Source: CAZMVY01 sp964617875
GTDB taxonomy: Bacteria > Planctomycetota > Phycisphaerae > UBA1845 > PWPN01
DNA length: 64,000 nt
Direction of reading: 5' to 3'
Assembly: GCA_964617875.1 (NCBI GenBank)
Contig: CAZUAI010000002.1
Span: 1-64,000 of the forward strand
The position numbers and the translations under genes are program-made. Position 1 is the stretch's first letter; the number at the start of each line of letters is the position of its first letter. Of this stretch, positions 1 to 7,527 are shown one piece after another. The notes under the pieces are model-generated. The model did not search any database, was not told the origin of the DNA, and worked only from the letters and a program-made list of their open reading frames with translations.

Positions 1-54
1 ACACGCTCGGTCTCTGTCCCGCACGGCGGGTTCTTCACGGCAGTGCCATTCGAT

Positions 55-250
55 CCAGACTCCTCTCCCTCCGTCATTCCCGCGAACGCGGGAATCCAGG
101 AATCGCCCGAAGCGAGCAACGCCCGCTTCCTCTCGCGGCCCCGGCGACCTGAATGGAACGCGAAACACAAACAGGCGCCACGACGAAACGAACCCACCGA
201 GCGAGAAGACCGTATGCTCGTAACTCCAATACTAGCAAACGGTTATAGCC
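55..250 (+). repeat. Long dispersed repeat with REP-like palindrome (copy 1)
   Basis: The segment contains the palindrome ATTCCCGCGAACGCGGGAAT followed by about 150 bp that reappear in inverted orientation at 50403-50596. Shared blocks include the stretch around 178-208 (GGCGCCACGACG...CACCGAGCGAG) and the edge TAACCG. It lies downstream of cysA and no gene is supported here. The first 385 bases of the window hold only this repeat and the hairpin at 318-343. Palindromes of this type occur in many bacteria as REP-like elements; the 196-bp length implies a larger mobile or BIME-like unit. Confidence 0.85.
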
Positions 251-317
251 AATTCGCTCCAAAACGTATCCAATAGAACGAACCCACCGCCCCGGTCTTT
301 GCCCCTGTCATCCAACC

Positions 318-343
318 GGGCGACCGACGGCCGAGAGTCGCCC
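318..343 (-). terminator. Hairpin downstream of cysA, possible terminator
   Basis: A perfect 7-bp inverted repeat, GGGCGAC-N12-GTCGCCC, lies 43 bases past the cysA stop. No T-run follows, so it may be a Rho-assisted end or 3' stabiliser rather than a classical intrinsic terminator. Confidence 0.3.
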
Positions 344-385
344 CCGTTACCGGGCAGCACCGAGCAACCGGCGACGGGCGCCGCC

Positions 386-1480
386 TCAAATCGCGTAATC
401 GTGCACGTATCCCCGATCGGCGTTGTCCACGAAGACCCGCATGTTCCGCGGCGTGACGTAGACCGTTTCACCCAGGCGCAGGTCCAGTTCGCGCCAGCGT
501 TCCTTGCTGACCTCGGCCTCGATCGGTTCGCCCGTGTCGTGCCGCTTCAGCTCCAGCCGCACCGCCGGCCCGAACGTCCGCACGTGGCAGACGCGGGCCT
601 CGATCGACGGCGCCTGGCTCCGGCGGCGGTGCACGTCGAGGTCGTGCGGGCGGACGTAGCCGACGGCCGGCGCGTCCTGCACCAGCGCGTGGTCCGGCAC
701 GTTCATCTCGATCTCGCCGATCCGCGCCCGGCCCTGGTGGACGCGACCGCCGAACAGGTTGACGTTGCCCAGAAAGTTGTAGACGAACGGGTTGGCCGGA
801 TTCTCGTAGACCTCCTCCGGCGTCCCGATCTGCTCGATCCGGCCGTGGTTCATCACAACCACGCGGTTGGCCAGCTCCAGCGCCTCCTCCTGGTCGTGCG
901 TGACGAACACGCTCGTGACGTGGATCTCGTCGTGCAGCCGGCGCAGCCACCGCCGCAGCTCCTTCCGCACCTGCGCGTCGAGCGCGCCGAACGGCTCGTC
1001 CAGGAGCAGCATCTGCGGCTCGACGGCCAGGGCCCGCGCCAGCGCGATCCGCTGCCGTTGACCGCCCGAGAGCTGCGCCGGATACCGGTCGGCCAGCCAC
1101 TCGAGCTGCACCAGCCCGAGAAGCTCGTGCACCTTGCGCCGGATCACCGCCTCCGGCGGACGCAGCCGCCGCGGACGGACCCGCAGCCCGAACGCCACGT
1201 TCTCGAACACCGTCATGTGCCGAAACAGCGCGTAGTGCTGAAAGACGAACCCTACCCGACGCTGCTGCACGCTCTGGTGCTTGGCTTTGTGGCCGTGCAG
1301 GTAGATCGAGCCCAGGTCCGGCTGCTCGAGCCCCGCGATGATCCGCAGCAGCGTCGTCTTGCCGCAACCCGACGGCCCCAGCAGCGCGACCAGCTCGCCT
1401 GTCTCGACGTGCAGGCACACGTCGTCGAGCGCCCGGAAGGCGCCGAAGCTCTTGCTCACGTGGCGGACTTCGATGCTCAC
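386..1480 (-). CDS. cysA: Sulfate/thiosulfate ABC transporter ATP-binding protein CysA
   Basis: ATPase that drives sulfate or thiosulfate import through CysTW. The 364-residue product has the Walker A motif GPSGCGKTT near residue 35, the signature LSGGQRQRIALARAL and Walker B LLLDEPFGALDA. A C-terminal TOBE-like region follows, as in the CysA/MalK branch. I chose the GTG at 1478-1480 because GAGGGAGG precedes it and the product then starts SIEVRHVSKSFG, the family's usual N-terminus; an open frame continues upstream but is only a shadow of cysW. The start overlaps the cysW stop as GTGA, indicating translational coupling. It is the last gene of the sulfate operon. Confidence 0.96.
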   Translation of the reverse strand: MSIEVRHVSKSFGAFRALDDVCLHVETGELVALLGPSGCGKTTLLRIIAGLEQPDLGSIYLHGHKAKHQSVQQRRVGFVFQHYALFRHMTVFENVAFGLRVRPRRLRPPEAVIRRKVHELLGLVQLEWLADRYPAQLSGGQRQRIALARALAVEPQMLLLDEPFGALDAQVRKELRRWLRRLHDEIHVTSVFVTHDQEEALELANRVVVMNHGRIEQIGTPEEVYENPANPFVYNFLGNVNLFGGRVHQGRARIGEIEMNVPDHALVQDAPAVGYVRPHDLDVHRRRSQAPSIEARVCHVRTFGPAVRLELKRHDTGEPIEAEVSKERWRELDLRLGETVYVTPRNMRVFVDNADRGYVHDYAI

Positions 1481-2382
1481 GGCCGTTGACCTCCCTCGGC
1501 GACGCCCTCGCCCGCTGGCGGCGATTCCCGCGACTTCCACTCCACCAGGCTCTTCGCCGCCAGCGTCGCCAGCGCCAGCAGCGCCAGAAGCGACGCCACC
1601 GCGAACGCCGCGACGAAGTTGTACTCGTTGTACAGAACCTCGACGTGCAACGGCATCGTGTTCGTCACGCCCCGGATGTGACCCGACACGACCGACACCG
1701 CGCCGAATTCGCCCATCGCCCGTGCGTTGCACAGGATCACGCCGTACAGAAGGCTCCACTTGACGTTCGGCAGCGTCACCCGCAGGAACATCTTCCACCC
1801 GCTCGCCCCGAGCGACAGCGCGGCCTCCTCGTCCTCCGATCCCTGCGCCTGCATCAGCGGGATCAGCTCCCGCGCGACGAACGGAAACGTCACGAACACC
1901 GTCGCCAGCACGATCCCCGGCACGGCGAAGATGATCTCGATGCCGTGCCGCGCGAGCCACGGCCCCAGCCAGCCCTGCAGGCCGAAGAGCAGGACGTAGA
2001 TCAGCCCCGAGATCACCGGTGAGACGGCGAACGGCAGGTCGATCAGCGTCAGCAGCACGTTCTTGCCCCGGAACTCGAACTTCGCGATCGCCCACGCGGC
2101 GGCGATGCCGAAGACGAGGTTCGCCGGCACCGCGATCGCCGCCGTCAGCAGCGTCAGCCGGATCGCCGCCAGTGCGTCGGGTTCGCGGATCGACTCGAGG
2201 TACGCCCCGACGCCCTTTTCGAATGCCTGCGCGAACACCGCCGCCAGCGGCACGAACAGGAACAGCCCGAGAAAGCCCAGCGCCGCGACGATAAGCAGCC
2301 CGCGCACGACGCCGGCCTCGGTCGTCGCCGTGCGGGTCCCACGGCCGCCCTGCGAGACTGCGATTGTGCCGGTCACATGCAT
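1477..2382 (-). CDS. cysW: Sulfate ABC transporter permease CysW
   Basis: One of the two inner-membrane permease subunits of the sulfate importer. The 301-residue protein has about six hydrophobic segments. It has the binding-protein-dependent permease (EAA) loop, visible as EEAALSLGASGWKMFLRVTLPNVKWSLLYG around residues 185-215, which docks CysA. The tail includes AMGEFGAVSVVSGHIRG, typical of CysW. It starts 7 bp after the cysT stop and overlaps cysA by 4 bp, so the three are one transcription unit. A tungstate or molybdate transporter is possible but less likely with a true two-permease Cys arrangement. Confidence 0.94.
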   Translation of the reverse strand: MHVTGTIAVSQGGRGTRTATTEAGVVRGLLIVAALGFLGLFLFVPLAAVFAQAFEKGVGAYLESIREPDALAAIRLTLLTAAIAVPANLVFGIAAAWAIAKFEFRGKNVLLTLIDLPFAVSPVISGLIYVLLFGLQGWLGPWLARHGIEIIFAVPGIVLATVFVTFPFVARELIPLMQAQGSEDEEAALSLGASGWKMFLRVTLPNVKWSLLYGVILCNARAMGEFGAVSVVSGHIRGVTNTMPLHVEVLYNEYNFVAAFAVASLLALLALATLAAKSLVEWKSRESPPAGEGVAEGGQRP

Positions 2383-2389
2383 GGCGATC

Positions 2390-3229
2390 TCACCTCACCT
2401 CGTGCCGACGGCACCACCATTGCAGCAGGTTGATCGTCAGCAGCAGCACGAACGACGCCGCCAGCAGTACCACGGCGATCGCCGTCGCCCCGGCGTAGTC
2501 GTACTGCTCCAGCTTGGTGACGATCAGCAGCGGCGCGATCTCCGTCCGCATCGGCATGTTCCCCGAGATGAACACCACCGATCCGTATTCGCCGAGCGCC
2601 CGCGCAAACGCCATCGCGAAGCCGGTCAGCACCGCCGGCAGGACCGACGGCAGGATCACCCGCCGGAACGTCTGGCCCCGCGTCGCGCCCAGGCTGAGGG
2701 CGGCTTCCTCCACCTGCGGGTCGAAGTCCTCGAGCACGGGCTGCACCGTCCGCACGACGAACGGCAGTCCGATGAACGTCAGCGCGACGATCACGCCGAG
2801 CGGCGCGAACGCCACCTGGATCCCCAGCGGCTCGAGGTGCCGGCCGATCCACCCGTTCGGGGCATAGATCGCCGTGAGCGAGATCCCCGCCACCGCCGTC
2901 GGCAGCGCAAACGGCAGGTCCACCAGCGCGTCAATGAGCTTCCGCCCCGGAAACGAGTACCGCACCAGCACCCACGCCACCAGCAGCCCGAAGACCGCGT
3001 TGATCGCCGCCCCGACGAACGAGGCGCCGAACGTCAGCCGGTACGACGCCACCGCCCGCGGGGCCGTCACCGTGGACCAGAACTCCCCCCAGCCCATCGC
3101 CGCCGTCCGGACGAACAGCGTCGAGAGCGGGATCAGCACGATCAGGCACAGGTAGAAGAGCGTGAAGCCCATCGTCAGGCCGAAACCCGGAAGGACGCTC
3201 CGTCGTTTGATCGCCAGGCCGCCGCTCAC
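2390..3229 (-). CDS. cysT: Sulfate ABC transporter permease CysT (CysU)
   Basis: Second permease subunit of the sulfate importer, 279 residues. It has the CysT-type opening GFGLTMGFTLFYLCLIVLIPL, several membrane spans, and an EAA loop EEAALSLGATRGQTFRRVILPSVLPAVLTG near residues 170-200. The segment ARALGEYGSVVFISGNMP is characteristic of CysT. It lies 3 bp downstream of sbp and 7 bp upstream of cysW, consistent with a single polycistronic message and a heterodimeric CysTW channel. Confidence 0.94.
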   Translation of the reverse strand: MSGGLAIKRRSVLPGFGLTMGFTLFYLCLIVLIPLSTLFVRTAAMGWGEFWSTVTAPRAVASYRLTFGASFVGAAINAVFGLLVAWVLVRYSFPGRKLIDALVDLPFALPTAVAGISLTAIYAPNGWIGRHLEPLGIQVAFAPLGVIVALTFIGLPFVVRTVQPVLEDFDPQVEEAALSLGATRGQTFRRVILPSVLPAVLTGFAMAFARALGEYGSVVFISGNMPMRTEIAPLLIVTKLEQYDYAGATAIAVVLLAASFVLLLTINLLQWWCRRHEVR

Positions 3230-3232
3230 CGT

Positions 3233-4297
3233 TCACCTCGCGTGCTGGTAGATCTGATCGAACACGCCGCCGTCGTCAAAGTGCTTCTTCTGCGCCTTTC
3301 CCCAGCCGCCGATAGCCTCGTCGTCGATCGTGATCAGCTTCACCGCCGGGAACATCTTCGCATGCTTCTCGGCCACGGCCTTCAGCCGCGGGCGGTAATA
3401 GTGCCTCGCCGCGATCTCCTGCCCCTCGGACGTGTAGAGAAACTTCAGATACGCCTCGGCGACCGCCCGCGTGCCGCGTTTGTCCGCCACGGCGTCCACC
3501 ACCGCCACCGGCGGCTCCGCCAGAATGCTCACCGACGGCACCACGACCTCGAACCTGTCCTTCCCCAGCTCATGGACCGCCAGGAACGCCTCGTTTTCCC
3601 AGGCCAGCAGCACGTCGCCGATGCCCCGCTGCACGAACGTCGTCGTCGATCCGCGGGCGCCCGAGTCCAGAACCGGCACGTTCCGGAACAGCCGCGTCAC
3701 AAAGTCCCTTGCCGTGGCCTCGTCGCCGCCGGGCTGTTTCACCGCGTACGCCCAGGCGGCCAGGTAGTTCCACCGTGCGCCGCCGGAGGTCTTGGGGTTC
3801 GGCGTGATGACCGAAAGGCCCGGCCGCACCAGGTCGTCCCAGCCCTTGATGCCCTTCGGGTTGCCCTTGCGGACGAGAAACACGATCGTGGACGTGAACG
3901 GCGTGCTGTTGTCCGGCAGCCGCTTCTGCCAATCCGCCGGCAGGAGCCCGGCCCGCCCGGCGATCTCGTCGATGTCGTACGCCAGCGCCAGCGTGACCAC
4001 ATCCGCCGGAAGCCCGTCGATGACGGCCCGCGCCTGCTTGCCCGAGCCGCCGTGCGACTGGCGGATCGTGACGGTGTCCCCCGTCCTGGCTTTCCATTGA
4101 GCCGCGAATGCGGCGTTGATGTCCTTGTAAAGCTCGCGCGTCGGGTCGTACGAAACATTGAGCAACGTCACCGAACCCGCGGACACCACGGATACACCCA
4201 ACGCCGCCCAGGCGAGAGTCGCGGCGATGGCCGCGCGCGACCCGCCCCCCGACCTTCGCCGCTTCGTCGCCACGTCGCTTCGTCGATTGGCTGTCAT
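3233..4297 (-). CDS. sbp: Sulfate-binding protein Sbp
   Basis: Periplasmic substrate-binding protein that delivers sulfate to CysTWA. After a basic N-terminus and a hydrophobic signal segment (AAIAATLAWAALGVSVVSAG) the mature part begins with VTLLNVSYDPTRELYKDINAAF, the Sbp/CysP signature. Other landmarks are QSHGGSGKQARAVIDGLPADVVTLALAYDID and NPKTSGGARWNYLAAW. I prefer the ATG at 4297 (GGAG just upstream), giving 354 residues; ATGs at 4330 and 4366 are in frame and possible. It is the first transport gene after the Rrf2 regulator. Sulfate versus thiosulfate preference cannot be decided from sequence. Confidence 0.93.
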   Translation of the reverse strand: MTANRRSDVATKRRRSGGGSRAAIAATLAWAALGVSVVSAGSVTLLNVSYDPTRELYKDINAAFAAQWKARTGDTVTIRQSHGGSGKQARAVIDGLPADVVTLALAYDIDEIAGRAGLLPADWQKRLPDNSTPFTSTIVFLVRKGNPKGIKGWDDLVRPGLSVITPNPKTSGGARWNYLAAWAYAVKQPGGDEATARDFVTRLFRNVPVLDSGARGSTTTFVQRGIGDVLLAWENEAFLAVHELGKDRFEVVVPSVSILAEPPVAVVDAVADKRGTRAVAEAYLKFLYTSEGQEIAARHYYRPRLKAVAEKHAKMFPAVKLITIDDEAIGGWGKAQKKHFDDGGVFDQIYQHAR

Positions 4298-4384
4298 GTC
4301 GCTCCGTCGTTCGCGGGCCATCACGCATCCCGGCCCGTGCAATCCTCGCCCAAACCAGTCGTACATACGCCCACCAGAAAGCCG

Positions 4385-4849
4385 TCAGATCCCGGCGGCA
4401 TCCGTGAACTCGTCGGCGAAAACCTCCCGGTGGCTCACCGGCTCGCCCGCGACCACCGACGCCAGCGTCGCGTTGTCCATCATCCGGGCGGTCAGGTTCC
4501 GGATCTCCAGAAGGACGCGGCGGAAACGGCACACCGGCTCCTGTCCGCAACGGACGTAGTGCTTGACGGACACGCACGCGATCGGGGCCAGCACGCCATC
4601 GAAGAAACGCACCACCTGCCCCATCGTGATCTTGTCCGGGTTGCGGGTCAGCTTGTAGCCGCCGTTCTTGCCCGGCACGCTCGTCACCCAGCCCTGCGCC
4701 TTCAAATCGAGCATGATGTGCTCCAGAAAACGCTTGGGCACCTCGTTCCGCCTCGCCAGTTCGCGGATGGGGATCGGCTGCCGTCCGTGGTGTTCCACCA
4801 GCGTGAACAGCGCCCGCAGGGCATAGTCCGTCTTCATCGAGAGTTTCAT
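4385..4849 (-). CDS. Rrf2-family transcriptional regulator, probably controls the sulfate operon
   Basis: A 154-residue Rrf2 protein with an N-terminal winged helix (MKLSMKTDYALRALFTL; ELARRNEVPKRFLEHIMLDLKAQGWV) followed by the wing GGYKLTRNPDKITMGQV. It keeps three cysteines, C92, C101 and C107 (spacing C-x8-C-x5-C), where IscR and NsrR bind an iron-sulfur cluster, so redox or Fe-S sensing is plausible. It is the first gene of the cys operon, so autoregulation together with sulfate uptake is likely, as with CymR in sulfur control. The effector and the presence of a cluster are inferences. Confidence 0.9.
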   Translation of the reverse strand: MKLSMKTDYALRALFTLVEHHGRQPIPIRELARRNEVPKRFLEHIMLDLKAQGWVTSVPGKNGGYKLTRNPDKITMGQVVRFFDGVLAPIACVSVKHYVRCGQEPVCRFRRVLLEIRNLTARMMDNATLASVVAGEPVSHREVFADEFTDAAGI

Positions 4850-4896
4850 GCCAACCGCGCCTTTCGGATCGCCAGAATGACGACCGAACCGGTCGC

Positions 4897-4925
4897 ACTA
4901 TATGAGCATGATAACGGCTTGTCAA
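4897..4925 (-). promoter_or_regulatory. Sigma-70 promoter of the Rrf2-cys operon
   Basis: On the minus strand TTGACA (4925-4920), a 17-bp spacer and TATAGT (4902-4897) form a near-consensus promoter. The predicted start near 4890 leaves a leader of about 40 nt before the Rrf2 gene. Confidence 0.85.
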
Positions 4926-4939
4926 GAGGACAACTTGAC
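4921..4939. promoter_or_regulatory. Candidate Rrf2 operator overlapping the -35 box
   Basis: The perfect dyad GTCAAG-N7-CTTGAC overlaps the -35 element of the Rrf2-cys promoter. Its position suits repression by the encoded regulator. This is inferred from symmetry and placement only. Confidence 0.5.
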
Positions 4940-5018
4940 CCTGCATGGACGGCGAAAACCAGCCGTCGGCCTAACAGCCTGGCTGGCAATGAGTTATGAA
5001 TGATCGCCCTCCAGGCCG

Positions 5019-6728
5019 TCAGTGCCGTCGTTGTGCGAGCCACACGGTTTCGTTCCGGGACCGGCCCAGGTTGAAGCCGCTCACCGATTCCCACGCGGCC
5101 CCCGGGCTCCCCGGCTCGATTCCCACCGATCGCCAGTTTCGGTCGCGTGAGACGAAGAACACCGGCCCTTCGGCCGCGCGAAACGCCTCGGCCAGTTGTG
5201 ACACAGGCAGCACGCGGGCGGGCCGGTGCATGTAGAAGAACATCGTCGGCTCCTCGTACTCGCAAGCGGCGATCTCAGCCCCGGGCGGGGCGAGCGCGTT
5301 GACCCGTTCCGCGACTCGTCGGCTCAGCCGATACGGCTCGAACGCCGGCAGCACCAACGAACCGACCACGGCGTAGAAGACGCACATCGTGACCACGGCG
5401 GACACCAGCGCGCCGACGAGTGCATTTCGGCGCACAAACAGCCCGGCGGCGGCAAAGCCCACGCCCAACACCGCGCCCGCTATCGCCACGGCCGGGGCCC
5501 ATCCCGCCGAATGCCACCTGCCCGCCGCGCCGCAGAGAACCAGCCCAAGCGCAATCGGAATCGCCACCCACAACCGCAGCACCGCCCGCTCGGCATCGGC
5601 CGCGCGGCCTTCGGCCGCAGGCACAGGGCGGGCGCTTTCCGAATGCGGCGCGTCTGCGGCCGCGGAGACTCGCCCGCCTGCTGCCGTGCGGTCGAGCGTC
5701 TTTGCCCAGATCGCCCCGAGCAAGATTGACAACGGCACACAACACGGCAGGGCGTAATGCGGCAGCTTCGTCTGCATCAACTCCAATGCGATCCACGGAA
5801 CGACCAGCCAGATCAGCATCACGCGGGCCGCGGCGTCGGCGCGTCGGCGCCGCCACGCCCACACCAGCGTCCCGGGCAGGAAGGGCGTCCACGGCAGAAG
5901 CCCGCCGAGGAGCATGAGAACGTAATAGCCCGGCGGGCCGGCGTGGCCCTGCTGCGGCTGCAGGACCCGCATCACGATTTCGCGCCAGAGCAACTGCTCG
6001 TGCGCCAGCGACCCGGCCGAGCGCAAAGCGCCGAGGTACCACGCGCCGGCCATGACGACGGCGAGCGGCATCCACGCCCACCACCGCCATGCGATCACCC
6101 AGCTCCGGAGCCCCGGCGTACACAGCAGCGCAACGGCGAACGCGCCGGCGAAGAGCAGAATCGCCGGGCCTTTCGTCAGCAGCCCGAGCGTGATCGCAAG
6201 CCAGTACACCGCTGCGCGTACATGCGTGACCCGCTCGGCGGCCATCCGCCAGTGCGTCAGCGCCGCGACCAGGACAAAGGCCAGCAAGAGCGAATCCGTC
6301 AGCAGCAATCGCCCGACGACGGCCGCCAGCCCGCAGGTGAGAAACAAGAGCCCCGCCGGCAGGCCCGCCCTGCGCCCATACATCCGTGCGGCAAGCTCGC
6401 CGACCAGCAGCACGGCGGCGCCCATCGCCGCGATCGACACCACCCGCGCCTGCCACTCGCCGACGCCGAACAGCCGGAAGCTCGTCGCCGTAAGCCAGAT
6501 CAACAGCGGCGGCTTGCCCAGCCACGGTTGCCCGAGGTACCGCGGCACCAGCCACTCGCCGCTTTCCAGCATCTCACGGCCCATCTGGGCGTATGCGGCC
6601 TCGTCGCGCTCAAACAGGCCGGCGACGGACGCCCCCGGCAGCAGCACCGCCGCCGCCAGCGCGACCAGCAGGGCGCGATGCCCCCATGCCATCGTGCCGC
6701 CGGCCGCGTTGGTTTCCCGCGTCGTCAT
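5019..6728 (-). CDS. GT39-type membrane glycosyltransferase (ArnT/PMT-like)
   Basis: Polytopic inner-membrane transferase expected to move a sugar from a polyprenyl-phosphate donor onto a lipid or protein acceptor on the periplasmic side. The 569-residue protein has roughly ten membrane segments. The first periplasmic loop carries ERDEAAYAQMGREMLESGEWLVPRY, including the Asp-Glu pair typical of the GT39/GT83 catalytic site. The soluble C-terminal part contains YEEPTMFFYMHRP. The ATG at 6728 (MTTRETNAAGG) precedes the first membrane segment; the longer open frame upstream is antisense to the PAP2 gene. It is divergent from that gene, which fits lipid-linked sugar metabolism. The acceptor is unknown. 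Confidence 0.85.
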   Translation of the reverse strand: MTTRETNAAGGTMAWGHRALLVALAAAVLLPGASVAGLFERDEAAYAQMGREMLESGEWLVPRYLGQPWLGKPPLLIWLTATSFRLFGVGEWQARVVSIAAMGAAVLLVGELAARMYGRRAGLPAGLLFLTCGLAAVVGRLLLTDSLLLAFVLVAALTHWRMAAERVTHVRAAVYWLAITLGLLTKGPAILLFAGAFAVALLCTPGLRSWVIAWRWWAWMPLAVVMAGAWYLGALRSAGSLAHEQLLWREIVMRVLQPQQGHAGPPGYYVLMLLGGLLPWTPFLPGTLVWAWRRRRADAAARVMLIWLVVPWIALELMQTKLPHYALPCCVPLSILLGAIWAKTLDRTAAGGRVSAAADAPHSESARPVPAAEGRAADAERAVLRLWVAIPIALGLVLCGAAGRWHSAGWAPAVAIAGAVLGVGFAAAGLFVRRNALVGALVSAVVTMCVFYAVVGSLVLPAFEPYRLSRRVAERVNALAPPGAEIAACEYEEPTMFFYMHRPARVLPVSQLAEAFRAAEGPVFFVSRDRNWRSVGIEPGSPGAAWESVSGFNLGRSRNETVWLAQRRH

Positions 6729-6770
6729 CGCTTGTGCTTTCCGCGGACCGGACGATAATCCCAGGCTGGC

Positions 6771-7430
6771 ATGAATGACAAGGCGGACATGGCGCGCCGG
6801 AGGGTCGCAAGCCGCGGGAGGGGCTTGTTCGCATGGCTGCTCGTGCTGGCATGCCTGGCTCTGGCCGTCCGCTACGACCGGCCCCTTTCCACCTTCGCCC
6901 GCACGCGTTTCGAGTGGATCCCCAAGCACGTGATCGTCTCGTTTCGAGACTTCGGCCAGATCGTCCCGGTGATCGTCGTGACCATCGCCGTGGCCGTCTG
7001 CGATCGCCGCCGCGCGGTCTTCGTGCCGGCGATGATCGTGGCGGCGTCGCTGGCCGGCCTCCTCCAATTGGCGTGCAAGATGGTCGTTATCCGGTACAGG
7101 CCCATCGCGCCGCAGATCGCGGATCTCGGTCCGGACGACTGGCGGGCGCTGTGGGTGGGTCTGGAGTGGGGTCGGCGGCCGATGGGCGAACAGGCGTTCC
7201 CGTCGGGCCATACGTGCCTGGCGTTCGCGTTTGCCGGCGTACTCGCCGTGTTCTATCCCCGCGCACGATGGCTCTTCTGGTTCCTGGCGGCCGGTTGCGG
7301 CCTCTCCCGGTGCGTAGAGGGCATGCATTGGGTCAGCGACTGCATCGCCGGCGGCGCCCTGGGCTGTCTTGCGGCCTGGCTGGCGACGCGGCCTGCCGCA
7401 GCTCAAAGTCGCAGGGCGTCCCCGGCCTGA
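6771..7430 (+). CDS. PAP2-family membrane phosphatase
   Basis: Type 2 phosphatidic acid phosphatase, likely a lipid or undecaprenyl pyrophosphate phosphatase. All three motifs are intact: K103-x6-R110-P111, P144-S-G-H147 and S179-R180-x5-H186-x3-D190. It has about six hydrophobic segments in 219 residues. It is transcribed away from the GT39 transferase across a 42-bp gap. Together they suggest recycling of a polyprenyl carrier or remodelling of a lipid. Whether the substrate is undecaprenyl pyrophosphate, phosphatidylglycerophosphate or lipid A cannot be decided. Confidence 0.88.
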   Translation: MNDKADMARRRVASRGRGLFAWLLVLACLALAVRYDRPLSTFARTRFEWIPKHVIVSFRDFGQIVPVIVVTIAVAVCDRRRAVFVPAMIVAASLAGLLQLACKMVVIRYRPIAPQIADLGPDDWRALWVGLEWGRRPMGEQAFPSGHTCLAFAFAGVLAVFYPRARWLFWFLAAGCGLSRCVEGMHWVSDCIAGGALGCLAAWLATRPAAAQSRRASPA

Positions 7431-7527
7431 GCCGGAACGCGAACCGCACGGTCTTGCCCCCGGCGGCGCCTTGTGCAGCGTCCAAGGGTGGCTTGCCGTA
7501 CGCGGGACGTGCGGGTAAGACGGCGAC

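Noticed and set aside
299..1489. Long plus-strand frame opposite cysA (396 codons), and similar long frames such as 2063-4999 (+), 7786-10446 (-) and 24324-26969 (-)
   Set aside because: They are Arg/Pro/His-rich mirrors of well-supported genes on the other strand, expected in GC-rich DNA, with no ribosome sites or family motifs.
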